64,000 bases of DNA from the NCBI RefSeq assembly GCF_003050925.1, contig NZ_QAOV01000013.1, positions 1 to 64,000 of the forward strand, read 5' to 3'. The notes under the pieces are model-generated. The model had not been told where the DNA came from and did no database searches. It saw only the letters and a list, made by a program, of their open reading frames with translations. A program made the position numbers and the translations under genes. The DNA is from Pseudomonas sp. GV085. Its GTDB lineage: Bacteria; Pseudomonadota; Gammaproteobacteria; Pseudomonadales; Pseudomonadaceae. Shown piece after piece: positions 41,111 through 49,603 of the stretch (position 1 is its first letter; each line of letters opens with the position of its first letter).

Positions 41111-42781
41111 ATGAGCCTGCAACTGAGCTTCGCCGAACACAGTGCCATCGGCCCCCGCGAGGAGAACCAGGACGCTCTGCGCCTGGTCACTCCGGCCCCG
41201 GCGCTGGCGGCGAGCAAAGGTTACCTGTTCGCCATCGCTGACGGCGTCAGCCAATGTGCCGATGGCGGCCTCGCGGCCCGTTCGACCTTGCAGGCCCTGG
41301 CGCTGGACTACTACGCCACCCCGGAAACCTGGGGCGTCGCCCAGGCATTGGATCGCCTGCTGCTGGCGCAAAATCGCTGGTTGCAGGCTAACGGTGGTGG
41401 CCAACCGCTGCTGACCACAGTCAGTGCCTTGGTGATGCGCGGCCGGCGTTTTACCTTGGCTCACGTTGGCGATTGCCGGGTTTATCGCTGGCACGCCGAC
41501 ACGCTGCAACGGGTGAGCGAGGATCACGTCTGGGACCAGCCAGGCATGCAGCATGTGCTTAAGCGGGCCCTCGGGCTGGATCAACACTTGGTGCTGGACT
41601 TTCTCGATGGCGAACTTCGGCTGAACGAGAGTTTCGTGCTGCTCAGCGACGGCATCTGGGCCGTGCTGGGCGACACGGCCATTGCGGCGATTCTGCGGGA
41701 TCAGCCTGATTTGGACAGTGCCGCGCAAACGCTGGTCAGCGCCGCGCACCTGGCCGGCAGCCAGGACAATGCCAGCGCCCTGCTGGTGCGGGTCGATGCC
41801 CTTGGCGAAACCAGCATTGGCGATGCACTGATTCATTTGCAGCAATGGCCACTCCCGCCTGCGCTGAAGCCGGGCCAGGCCTTCGAAGGCTGGCACGTGG
41901 AAGGGATCCTCGGCCAGAGCCAGCAATCGCTGCTGTATCGGGTGAGTGACGCGCAGCAACAACCCTGGTTGCTGAAAACCTTGCCCGGTGCGCTCCGTGA
42001 CGATCACCAGGCCGGGCAGGCATTGTTATCGGAGGAATGGTTTCTCAAGCGTGTGGCCGGGCGGCATTTTCCTGAAGTCCATGCCTCCAGTCAGCGTCAG
42101 CATTTGTACTACGTGATGCGTGAATATACCGGGTCTACCCTGGCTGAGCTGCATGAGCGTGTCGCAACGCTGCCACTGGCTCAATGGCTGGACCTGGCCG
42201 AACGCCTGCTGCGGGCCGTCGGCATACTGCATCGACGGCAGATTCTGCATCGCGATATCAAACCGGAGAACCTGTTGCTGGGGGACGACGGCGAGTTGCG
42301 CCTGCTGGATTTCGGCCTCGCCTACTGCCCCGGGCTGTCCGAAGATCAAGCTTGCGCCCTGCCCGGAACGCCCAGCTATATCGCGCCGGAGGCTTTTCGA
42401 GGCGACCCTCCTACGCCACAACAGGATTTGTATGCAGTCGGCGTGACCTTGTATTACCTGCTGACCGGGCATTATCCCTACGGCGAAATCGAAGCGTTCC
42501 AGCGACCACGGTTTGGTGTGCCTGTCAGCGCCAGTCGCTACCGGCCCGACCTGCCGGAATGGATCGCGCAAAGCCTGGAGCGCGCGGTGGCTGCGGCTCC
42601 GGATCAGCGTTTCGAAACGGCGGAAGAATGGTTGTTGCTACTGGAACAGGGAGAACGTCGTAGTTTGAGCGTGCGCCCCAGACCGTTGCTGGAGCGCGAG
42701 CCGCTGAAAGTCTGGCGGACATTGGCGCTGGTATCGTTACTGGTGAATCTGGTGCTGCTGTTTTTGCTGTTTCATGGCTGA
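41111..42781 (+). CDS. PP2C-phosphatase / Ser-Thr kinase fusion, membrane anchored
   Basis: Bifunctional signalling protein of 556 residues. Residues 1-230 are a PP2C phosphatase with its metal aspartates (D44 in AIADGVSQ, the HVGDCRVYRW motif, D180 in LLSDGIW, D219 in QDNASALL). Residues 255-525 are a Hanks-type kinase with the ATP lysine K289, HRDIKPEN (380-387), DFG (400-402) and GTPSYIAPEAF. A single C-terminal helix (LALVSLLVNLVLLFLLF) anchors it in the membrane with both domains cytoplasmic. All catalytic residues are intact. It lies in the nas operon, 8 bp after nasA. Its substrates are unknown; NasA or nitrite reductase are obvious candidates by position only. Confidence 0.92.
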   Translation: MSLQLSFAEHSAIGPREENQDALRLVTPAPALAASKGYLFAIADGVSQCADGGLAARSTLQALALDYYATPETWGVAQALDRLLLAQNRWLQANGGGQPLLTTVSALVMRGRRFTLAHVGDCRVYRWHADTLQRVSEDHVWDQPGMQHVLKRALGLDQHLVLDFLDGELRLNESFVLLSDGIWAVLGDTAIAAILRDQPDLDSAAQTLVSAAHLAGSQDNASALLVRVDALGETSIGDALIHLQQWPLPPALKPGQAFEGWHVEGILGQSQQSLLYRVSDAQQQPWLLKTLPGALRDDHQAGQALLSEEWFLKRVAGRHFPEVHASSQRQHLYYVMREYTGSTLAELHERVATLPLAQWLDLAERLLRAVGILHRRQILHRDIKPENLLLGDDGELRLLDFGLAYCPGLSEDQACALPGTPSYIAPEAFRGDPPTPQQDLYAVGVTLYYLLTGHYPYGEIEAFQRPRFGVPVSASRYRPDLPEWIAQSLERAVAAAPDQRFETAEEWLLLLEQGERRSLSVRPRPLLEREPLKVWRTLALVSLLVNLVLLFLLFHG

Positions 42782-42796
42782 GTTTTTCATTACCCA

Positions 42797-42886
42797 AAAG
42801 ATCAAAAGATCGCAGCCTGCGGCAGCTCCTACAGGTGCCCACGATCCCCTGTAGGAGCTGCCGCAGGCTGCGATCTTTTGATCTTT
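42797..42886. repeat. REP doublet (CTGCCGCAGG family)
   Basis: AAAGATCAAAAGATCGCAGC and GCTGCGATCTTTTGATCTTT are perfect inverted copies at the outer ends, with CTGCGGCAGCTCCTACAGG and its inverse inside. It lies behind the phosphatase-kinase gene and may end the nasA transcript before the nirB promoter. Confidence 0.93.
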
Positions 42887-42978
42887 CTGCTTCAAAACCG
42901 GGCATCGCGCCTTGAACCGGTGCACGAAAACACCCTCCTCCCATGACGAGAGCCCATAAATCAGGCCCTTGCGAGAGT

Positions 42979-42994
42979 TGGCACAACCACTGCA
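42979..42994 (+). promoter_or_regulatory. Putative sigma-54 promoter of nirB
   Basis: TGGCACAACCACTGCA matches TGGCACG-N4-TTGCW with GG (42980-42981) and GC (42992-42993) at the right spacing; the mismatches are at positions 7 and 12. Transcription would begin near 43005, shortly before the leader hairpins. Confidence 0.72.
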
Positions 42995-43004
42995 TTACCT
43001 CTCT

Positions 43005-43110
43005 CAACAGACATAAAGCGCGGGCTTCAACGACGAAGGCTGCACTTCCCGAGAGAACGGGACCAGGACAAAGGCGTCCTCGCTAGGCAACTAGCGGGAC
43101 GCCTTTTTTT
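43005..43110 (+). promoter_or_regulatory. NasT-responsive leader of nirB with three hexaloop hairpins
   Basis: Three small stems with A1/G4 six-base loops occur in order: CTTC-AACGAC-GAAG (43025-43038), TCCCG-AGAGAA-CGGGA (43047-43062) and AGGAC-AAAGGC-GTCCT (43065-43080). The 3' arm of the third lies inside the 5' arm of the terminator at 43071-43110, as in the nasA leader. The second and third are the likely functional pair; the first is an extra copy. Confidence 0.8.
43071..43110 (+). terminator. Regulated intrinsic terminator in the nirB leader
   Basis: AAGGCGTCC-t-CGCTAG pairs with CTAGCG-GGACGCCTT across a GCAA tetraloop, with one bulged T and a run of Ts. It is a very stable stem and lies 70 bp before the nirB start. 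Confidence 0.92.
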
Positions 43111-43180
43111 GTTTGCGCAAAATTATGTCGAGCATGGCCTGAACCCTGATGAGGCAGGCCTGAGCTCCCCGGAGAACCTG

Positions 43181-45634
43181 ATGAAAAAACTAAAACTGGT
43201 GATGATCGGCAACGGCATGGCCGGGGTTCGTACCCTGGAAGAACTGCTCAAGCTGAGTAATGAACTGTACGACATCACGGTCTTCGGCGCCGAACCCCAT
43301 ACCAACTACAACCGCATCCTGCTGTCGCCCGTACTGGCCGGTGAACAGACGTTCGAAGAGATCGTGCTCAACGATCTGGACTGGTATCTGGAAAACAACA
43401 TCAAGCTGCTGCTCAACCGCAAAGTGGTGGAGATCGATCGGGTCAAACGCCGGGTCATCGCCGAAGACGGCACCGAAGCCGAATACGATCGCCTGCTGAT
43501 TGCCACCGGCTCGACCCCGTTCATCCTGCCAATCCCCGGCAATACCTTGCAGGGCGTGATCGGCTACCGCGACATTGCCGACACCCAGGCGATGATCGAC
43601 ACCGCCAAGACCCACAAGCACGCCGTGGTCATCGGCGGCGGCCTGCTGGGCCTTGAAGCCGCCAACGGCCTGATGCTGCGCGGCATGCACGTCACCGTGG
43701 TGCACATCGGCGAATGGCTGCTGGAACGGCAACTGGACAAAACCAGCGGCCAACTCCTGCAAACCGCCCTGGAAGCTCGTGGCCTGCACTTTCGCCTGTG
43801 CGAACAGACCCAGGCCCTGCACGACGCCGGCAACGGCCGGGTCGGCTCGGTGCAGTTCAAGAACGGCGACATCATCCCCGCCGACCTGGTGGTGATGGCC
43901 GCCGGCATTCGCCCCAACACCGAACTCGCGGAAAAATCCGGCATCCCTTGCAGCCGCGGGATTCTGGTCAACGACACGATGCAAACCTACGACCCCCGGG
44001 TCTACGCCATCGGCGAATGCGCCAGCCACCGCGGCATCGCCTATGGTTTGGTGGCGCCGCTGTTCGAACAGGCCAAAGTCTGCGCCAACCACCTCGCCCA
44101 ACTGGGTTTTGCCACCTACAAGGGGTCGGTGACCTCGACCAAATTGAAGGTCACCGGTATCGACCTGTTCTCCGCCGGCGACTTCATGGGCGGTGAAGGC
44201 ACCGAGACCATCACCCTCTCGGACCCGATTGGCGGGGTCTACAAAAAACTGGTGATCAAGGATGACGTGCTGGTCGGCGCCTGCCTGTATGGCGATACGG
44301 CAGACGGCGGCTGGTATTTCCGGCAGATCCGTGAAAATCACGTCATCGACGAGATCCGCGATCACTTGATGTTCGGTGAAAATGCGCTTGGCGACGTAGG
44401 ACATCAGGGCCAGGACAAAGCCATGAGCATGGCCGACACGGCTGAAGTCTGCGGCTGCAACGGTGTGTGCAAAGGCACCATCGTCAAGGCTATTCAGGAA
44501 CACGGGCTGTTCAGCGTCGACGAAGTGAAGAAACACACCAAGGCCGCCAGCTCCTGCGGCTCCTGCGCCGGCCTCGTCGAACAGATCCTGATCAACACCG
44601 TGGGTGGCGCCGCCGACGTCAAACCGAAAAGCGAAAAGGCAATCTGCGGCTGCAGCGACCTCAACCACGGGCAAATCCGTCAGGCCATCCGCGAGCAGCA
44701 CTTGCTGACCATCGCCGGCACCATGAGCTACCTGAACTGGCGCACCCCCAATGGCTGCGCCACCTGCCGGCCGGCGCTCAACTACTATCTGATTTCCACC
44801 TGGCCGGGGGAAGCCAGGGACGACCCGCAATCGCGCCTGATCAACGAAAGGGCTCACGCCAACATTCAGAAAGACGGCACTTACTCTGTAGTCCCGCGGA
44901 TGTGGGGCGGTGTGACCAATCCTTCGGAACTGCGGCGCATTGCCGATGTTGCCGACAAGTACAACGTGCCGATGGTCAAAGTCACCGGTGGTCAGCGCAT
45001 CGACTTGCTAGGCATCCGCAAGCAAGACCTGCCGGGAGTATGGAAAGACCTGGACATGCCGTCCGGCCACGCCTACGGAAAATCCATCCGCACGGTGAAA
45101 ACCTGCGTCGGCAGCGAGTTCTGCCGCTTTGGCACCCAAAACTCAACACAGCTGGGTATCGAACTGGAACATGACCTGTTCAACATGTGGTCACCGCACA
45201 AGGTGAAACTGGCTGTCTCCGGTTGCCCGCGCAACTGCTCGGAAGCCGGCATCAAGGATGTGGGAATCATCGGCGTGGACTCCGGCTGGGAGATGTACAT
45301 CGGTGGCAACGGCGGGATCAAGACCGAAGTCGCGGAATTCTTCGTCAAACTGAAAACCGCCGAAGAAGTCCGCGAATACAACGGTGCATTCCTGCAGCTC
45401 TATCGCGAAGAAGCCTTTTACCTCGAACGCACCGTGCACTACCTGCAACGGGTCGGCATGGACCACATCAAGAAAGCCGTGCTCGAGGACCCGGAGCGGC
45501 GCAAGGCGCTCAACGATCGCCTGCAATTCTCCCTGTCGTTCGAGCAGGACCCGTGGAAAGAGCGCCTGGAACAGCCACAACTGAAGAAAGAATTCGACGT
45601 CATCCCCGTGAAAAACCTGGAGGTGCTGGCATGA
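43181..45634 (+). CDS. nirB: Assimilatory nitrite reductase (NADH) large subunit NirB
   Basis: Reduces nitrite to ammonium with NAD(P)H in the cytoplasm. The 817-residue protein has an FAD/NAD module (KLVMIGNGMAGVRTLEELL, VIGGGLLGLEAANGLMLRG, YAIGECASHRG), a [2Fe-2S] bacterioferritin-associated-ferredoxin-like domain (CGCNGVCKGTI...CGSCAG), a second such segment (CGCSDLNHGQIRQAI...CATCRP), and the siroheme/[4Fe-4S] ligands (CVGSEFCRFGTQ and SGCPRNCSEAG). The ATG at 43181 has a GGAG ribosome site six bases before it; an in-frame start at 43109 would read through the terminator tail. nirD overlaps its stop by 4 bp. Confidence 0.96.
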   Translation: MKKLKLVMIGNGMAGVRTLEELLKLSNELYDITVFGAEPHTNYNRILLSPVLAGEQTFEEIVLNDLDWYLENNIKLLLNRKVVEIDRVKRRVIAEDGTEAEYDRLLIATGSTPFILPIPGNTLQGVIGYRDIADTQAMIDTAKTHKHAVVIGGGLLGLEAANGLMLRGMHVTVVHIGEWLLERQLDKTSGQLLQTALEARGLHFRLCEQTQALHDAGNGRVGSVQFKNGDIIPADLVVMAAGIRPNTELAEKSGIPCSRGILVNDTMQTYDPRVYAIGECASHRGIAYGLVAPLFEQAKVCANHLAQLGFATYKGSVTSTKLKVTGIDLFSAGDFMGGEGTETITLSDPIGGVYKKLVIKDDVLVGACLYGDTADGGWYFRQIRENHVIDEIRDHLMFGENALGDVGHQGQDKAMSMADTAEVCGCNGVCKGTIVKAIQEHGLFSVDEVKKHTKAASSCGSCAGLVEQILINTVGGAADVKPKSEKAICGCSDLNHGQIRQAIREQHLLTIAGTMSYLNWRTPNGCATCRPALNYYLISTWPGEARDDPQSRLINERAHANIQKDGTYSVVPRMWGGVTNPSELRRIADVADKYNVPMVKVTGGQRIDLLGIRKQDLPGVWKDLDMPSGHAYGKSIRTVKTCVGSEFCRFGTQNSTQLGIELEHDLFNMWSPHKVKLAVSGCPRNCSEAGIKDVGIIGVDSGWEMYIGGNGGIKTEVAEFFVKLKTAEEVREYNGAFLQLYREEAFYLERTVHYLQRVGMDHIKKAVLEDPERRKALNDRLQFSLSFEQDPWKERLEQPQLKKEFDVIPVKNLEVLA

Positions 45635-45948
45635 ACTGGCTGGATATCTGCGCACTGGAAGAGATCAATGCCCTGGGCTCGCGGATCGTCGCCGGCCCCA
45701 AGGGCGACATCGCGATTTTTCGTACCAGCGACGACGAAGTGTTCGCCCTCGACGACCGTTGCCCACACAAGGGTGGGCCGCTGTCCCAAGGTCTGATCTA
45801 CGGCAAGCGGGTGGCCTGCCCGTTGCACAACTGGCAAATCGACCTGGAAAGCGGCGAAGCCCTGGCCCCGGACATCGGCTGTGCCCATCACCATCCGGCT
45901 CGGGTGGAAAATGGCCGGGTGATGCTAGCCCTGCGGGATGCAGGCTGA
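45631..45948 (+). CDS. nirD: Nitrite reductase small subunit NirD (Rieske type)
   Basis: Small subunit of assimilatory nitrite reductase, needed for activity together with NirB. The 105-residue protein is a Rieske-like domain that keeps the cluster pattern CPH (in DDRCPHKGG) and CPLH (in VACPLHNWQID), so it may bind a [2Fe-2S] centre. It starts with ATGA, overlapping the nirB stop by 4 bp, and its own stop shares one base with the nasC start, showing tight translational coupling. Confidence 0.94.
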   Translation: MNWLDICALEEINALGSRIVAGPKGDIAIFRTSDDEVFALDDRCPHKGGPLSQGLIYGKRVACPLHNWQIDLESGEALAPDIGCAHHHPARVENGRVMLALRDAG

Positions 45949-48665
45949 TGGACCGCCAGATCACTGCGTCCACCTGCTGTTACTGTGGGGTCGGCTGCGG
46001 GGTGCTGATCGAGCACGACGGTTCACGCATCCTCGGCGTCAGCGGCGATCCGGCGCACCCGGCCAATTTCGGCAAACTGTGCAGCAAGGGCTCGACCCTG
46101 CACCTGACCGGCGACGAGACCGCGCGGGCGCTGTTCCCCGAACTGCGCCTCGGTAAAGGCCTGGCCCGCCACCGCACCGACTGGGATACCGCCCTCGATC
46201 ACGCCGCCAGCGTATTTGCCGCGACCATTGCCGAACATGGCCCGGACAGCGTGGCGTTTTACATTTCAGGGCAACTGTTGACCGAGGACTACTACGCCTT
46301 CAACAAGCTGGCACGTGCCCTGGTGGGTACCAACAACATCGACAGCAATTCGCGGCTGTGCATGTCCTCGGCGGTAGTCGGCTACAAGCGCAGCCTGGGT
46401 GCCGACGCGCCACCTTGCAGCTACGAAGACCTGGAGCTGAGCGATTGCGTAATGATCGCCGGCAGCAACATGGCCTACGCCCATCCGGTACTGTTTCGTC
46501 GGCTGGAAGAAGCAAAATCCCGCCGGCCGCAGATGAAGGTCATCGTCATTGACCCACGTCGTACAGACACCTGCGATCTGGCTGACCTGCACCTGCCGAT
46601 CTTGCCGGGCACCGATGTCGCCTTATTCCATGGGATTTTGCATTTGCTGCTGTGGGAAGACTGGATCGATCGTGACTTCATCAAAGACCACACCGAAGGT
46701 CTGGCTGAGCTGAAAAGCCTGGTACGTGACTACACCCCGCAAATGGTTTCGCAGCTCTGCGGAATCAGCATCGAGCAATTGCAGCAATGTGCCGAGTGGA
46801 TCGGCACATCTCCAAGCTTTCTGTCGCTGTGGTGCATGGGGTTGAACCAGTCCACTGCCGGCAGCGCGAAAAACAGTGCACTGATCAATCTGCACCTTGC
46901 CACCGGGCAGATCGGTCGCCCCGGTGCCGGACCTTTCTCCCTCACCGGTCAGCCAAATGCCATGGGCGGGCGGGAAACCGGCAGTTTGTCCAACCTGCTG
47001 CCCGGCCATCGTGATGCCGCCAATGCGCAACACCGTGAGCAAGTGGCGTCCTATTGGGGCGTCGAGCAACTGCCGGAAAATCCCGGGCTCTCGGCGATCG
47101 AGCTGTTCGAGCAAGTGCGCAGCGGCAAGATCAAGGCGTTGTGGATCGCTTGCACCAACCCCGCGCAATCCATGCCGGACCAGACGGCCGTGCGCGCCGC
47201 CTTGCAAGCCTGCCCGTTCGTGGTGTTACAGGAAGCCTTTCGCACCACTGAAACCGCGAAGTTTGCCGACCTCCTGCTGCCCGCGGCCAGTTGGGGAGAA
47301 AAGGAAGGCAGCGTGACCAATTCCGAACGGCGCATTTCCCACGTACGCCAGGCAATCGTCGCACCGGGTGAGGCACGGCCGGACTGGGCAATTACGGTAG
47401 ATTTCGCACAACGCCTGGAGAAATACCTGCGCCCCGGCCAAAACGGCCTGTTTGCATTTGATAACCCCGCTCAGGTCTTTGATGAATACAAACACCTGAC
47501 TCACGGTCGCGATCTGGATCTGTCCGGTATCAGCCATGCACTGATCGATCGTCTCGGTCCGCAGCAGTGGCCCTTCCCTGCGGGTGCCGTCGAAGGCACG
47601 GCACGGCTCTACGTCGACGGGATATTTGCCACTGCCAATGGACGCGCACAGTTCGTGGCCGATCCGTACCGCGCCGCCAAAGAGCAACGCGATGCACGCT
47701 TCCCCCTGACCCTGATCACCGGCCGCTTGCGCGATCAATGGCATGGCATGAGCCGCACCGGCACCGCCGCGCAGCTGTTCGGCCATGTCGGCGAAGCGCA
47801 GGTAAGCCTGCACCCTGACGAACTGCGCCGCCATCGCTTGCAGCCTGGGGATCTGGTCAGCCTGAAAAGCCGGCGCGGCGCAGTCATCGTCGCAGTCGCC
47901 AGCGATGACAGCGTGCGTCCTGGCCAGGCCTTTTTGCCCATGCACTGGGGCGACCGTTTTCTCAAGGGCGGGGTGAACAGCCTGACCTTGTCCGCGTTCG
48001 ATCCTTTGTCGAAACAGCCCGAACTCAAGCACAGCGGCGTACGCCTGGAGCCGGTGGACTTGCCCTGGAAACTGTTCGCACTGATCGAGGGTGATGTTCA
48101 ACGGCATTTTGAGGCGCTACGACCGCTCTGTGAGGCGTTTTCCTACGTCAGCTTCAGCCTTGTTGGTCGTGAACGCCCTGCTCTGCTTGTACGGACTGCC
48201 AATACTTCAGCGCCTTCGGCAGAGTTGCTCAGCGAAATCGATCAAAGCCTGGCACTCAATGACGGCCCGGTGCTGGCTTACGACGACCCTCGACGGGCCA
48301 TTGGCAAGCGGGTGCGAATCGAAAATGGTCGGATCACCGCCATTCGATTGGCCGGTGAAACCCTCGCCCAGCACTGGTTGCAGGGGCTGTGGCTCGAAGG
48401 TCGCGCAGACGAGCAACTGCGGCGCTGGTTGTTGGCGCCGCTGAGCGCACCACCGGGCAATCTCGACGCGCCCGTCAACGCGAACAAGATCCTGTGCAAT
48501 TGCAAGAACGTCGGCCAGAACGCGATCTGCGCCGGCATCGACCGTGGCCTGGACTTGCAGGAACTCAAGCAAGAACTGGGTTGCGGCACGCAATGCGGGT
48601 CCTGTGTTCCGGAAATCAAACGCCTGCTGGCTGCCAAGGCGCGGCCAGTCACCGTTATCTCGTGA
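45948..48665 (+). CDS. nasC: Assimilatory nitrate reductase catalytic subunit
   Basis: Molybdenum enzyme that reduces nitrate to nitrite. The 905-residue protein begins with an N-terminal [4Fe-4S] site C10-x2-C13-x3-C17-x27-C45 (TCCYCGVGCGV), followed by the bis-MGD domains (NSRLCMSSAVVGYKRSLG, ITGRLRDQWHGMSRTG, HPDELRRHRL). The C-terminal 60 residues form a BFD-type [2Fe-2S] domain (ILCNCKNVGQNAICAGI...CGTQCGSC), as in Klebsiella-type NasA. This internal iron-sulfur tail may receive electrons directly; no separate reductase subunit is encoded here. It begins one base inside the nirD stop (TGATG). Confidence 0.95.
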   Translation: MDRQITASTCCYCGVGCGVLIEHDGSRILGVSGDPAHPANFGKLCSKGSTLHLTGDETARALFPELRLGKGLARHRTDWDTALDHAASVFAATIAEHGPDSVAFYISGQLLTEDYYAFNKLARALVGTNNIDSNSRLCMSSAVVGYKRSLGADAPPCSYEDLELSDCVMIAGSNMAYAHPVLFRRLEEAKSRRPQMKVIVIDPRRTDTCDLADLHLPILPGTDVALFHGILHLLLWEDWIDRDFIKDHTEGLAELKSLVRDYTPQMVSQLCGISIEQLQQCAEWIGTSPSFLSLWCMGLNQSTAGSAKNSALINLHLATGQIGRPGAGPFSLTGQPNAMGGRETGSLSNLLPGHRDAANAQHREQVASYWGVEQLPENPGLSAIELFEQVRSGKIKALWIACTNPAQSMPDQTAVRAALQACPFVVLQEAFRTTETAKFADLLLPAASWGEKEGSVTNSERRISHVRQAIVAPGEARPDWAITVDFAQRLEKYLRPGQNGLFAFDNPAQVFDEYKHLTHGRDLDLSGISHALIDRLGPQQWPFPAGAVEGTARLYVDGIFATANGRAQFVADPYRAAKEQRDARFPLTLITGRLRDQWHGMSRTGTAAQLFGHVGEAQVSLHPDELRRHRLQPGDLVSLKSRRGAVIVAVASDDSVRPGQAFLPMHWGDRFLKGGVNSLTLSAFDPLSKQPELKHSGVRLEPVDLPWKLFALIEGDVQRHFEALRPLCEAFSYVSFSLVGRERPALLVRTANTSAPSAELLSEIDQSLALNDGPVLAYDDPRRAIGKRVRIENGRITAIRLAGETLAQHWLQGLWLEGRADEQLRRWLLAPLSAPPGNLDAPVNANKILCNCKNVGQNAICAGIDRGLDLQELKQELGCGTQCGSCVPEIKRLLAAKARPVTVIS

Positions 48666-48675
48666 GGAAAACACT

Positions 48676-49431
48676 ATGAGTGCAAAAGTCTGGCTGGTGG
48701 GTGCAGGCCCGGGGGATCCGGAGTTGCTCACATTGAAAGCGGTACGTGCCTTGCGCGAGGCTGATGTGGTGCTGATCGATGACCTGGTCAATGTCGCGGT
48801 ACTCGAGCACTGCCCTCGGGCGCGGATCATCCCGGTGGGCAAGCGCGGCGGCTGCCGCTCCACTCCGCAAGCATTTATCCATCGCCTGATGCATCGTTAT
48901 GCCCGGCAGGGTAAATGCGTGGCGCGGCTAAAGGGCGGCGATCCGTGCATTTTCGGCCGGGGTGGTGAAGAAGCGCAGTGGTTGCGTGAGCGCGGGGTCG
49001 AAGTCGAGTTGGTCAACGGCATCACGGCGGGCCTTGCCGGCGCGACCCAATGCGATATTCCGCTGACGCTAAGGGGCGTTGCACGTGGCGTGACACTGGT
49101 CACGGCGCACACTCAGGATGACAGCAGCCTGAACTGGCAGGCCCTGGCTCAAGGGGGCACCACGCTGGTGATCTACATGGGGGTGGCGAAGCTTAGTGAA
49201 ATTCGCGAGCAACTGCTGGCCGGCGGAATGGCTCCCGCTACGCCTGTGGCAATGATCGAAAATGCTTCCCTGCCGCACCAACGGGAATGTCGGAGCGACC
49301 TGACAACCATGGAAGAAGATGCCTGCGACTTCCAGCTCAAAAGCCCGGCAATCCTCGTGATCGGTGCTGTAGCGACCTGTGATGAGATCAAAAGATCGCA
49401 GACTGCATTGGCTGGGTGTTCATCCTTGTAG
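48676..49431 (+). CDS. cobA: Uroporphyrinogen-III C-methyltransferase
   Basis: Makes precorrin-2 from uroporphyrinogen III with SAM, the first step to siroheme, the prosthetic group of NirB encoded in the same operon. The 251-residue protein has the tetrapyrrole methylase motifs VGAGPGDPELLTLKA, RLKGGDPCIFGRGGEEA, NGITAGLAGA and PVAMIENASLPHQR. A GAGG ribosome site precedes the ATG. No siroheme ferrochelatase domain is fused. The last residues (about KRSQTALAGCSSL) and the TAG stop are encoded within a degenerate REP unit, so the C-terminus is probably not conserved. Confidence 0.95.
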   Translation: MSAKVWLVGAGPGDPELLTLKAVRALREADVVLIDDLVNVAVLEHCPRARIIPVGKRGGCRSTPQAFIHRLMHRYARQGKCVARLKGGDPCIFGRGGEEAQWLRERGVEVELVNGITAGLAGATQCDIPLTLRGVARGVTLVTAHTQDDSSLNWQALAQGGTTLVIYMGVAKLSEIREQLLAGGMAPATPVAMIENASLPHQRECRSDLTTMEEDACDFQLKSPAILVIGAVATCDEIKRSQTALAGCSSL

Positions 49432-49514
49432 GGATTAAAAGATCGCGGCCTGCGGCAGCTACTACAGGGATGAACGTCGAACCACTGTAGGAGCTGCCGC
49501 AGGCTGCGATCTTT
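49387..49514. repeat. REP cluster overlapping the end of cobA
   Basis: An intact pair, TTAAAAGATCGCGGCCTGCG (one or two changes) and CCGCAGGCTGCGATCTTTCG, follows a diverged unit ATCAAAAGATCGCAGACTGC at 49387. The first unit lies inside the 3' end of cobA. Confidence 0.85.
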
Positions 49515-49556
49515 CGGAGCAGCGCCAAACCCTCGCTGAAACCCAAATCGCAGACA

Positions 49557-49588
49557 AAGAAAAGCCCGGCCTAAGCCGGGCTTTTCTC
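49557..49588. terminator. Bidirectional terminator between cobA and oprF
   Basis: GAAAAGCCCGGC-CTAA-GCCGGGCTTTTC is a 12-bp perfect stem with A/T tracts at both sides. It is 16 bp beyond the oprF stop on the minus strand and can also end the nas operon. Confidence 0.93.
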
Positions 49589-49603
49589 AGAGCTGCGAGC
49601 TAA

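Noticed and set aside
42900..42978. GGTGCACGAAAACACC as an NtrC site upstream of nirB
   Set aside because: Its arms read GGTG...CACC, whereas NtrC sites read CACC...GGTG. The orientation is wrong, so I do not call it an NtrC site.
43109..43180. In-frame start of nirB at 43109
   Set aside because: It begins in the terminator T-tract and adds 24 residues without similarity to NirB. The ATG at 43181 has a proper ribosome site.
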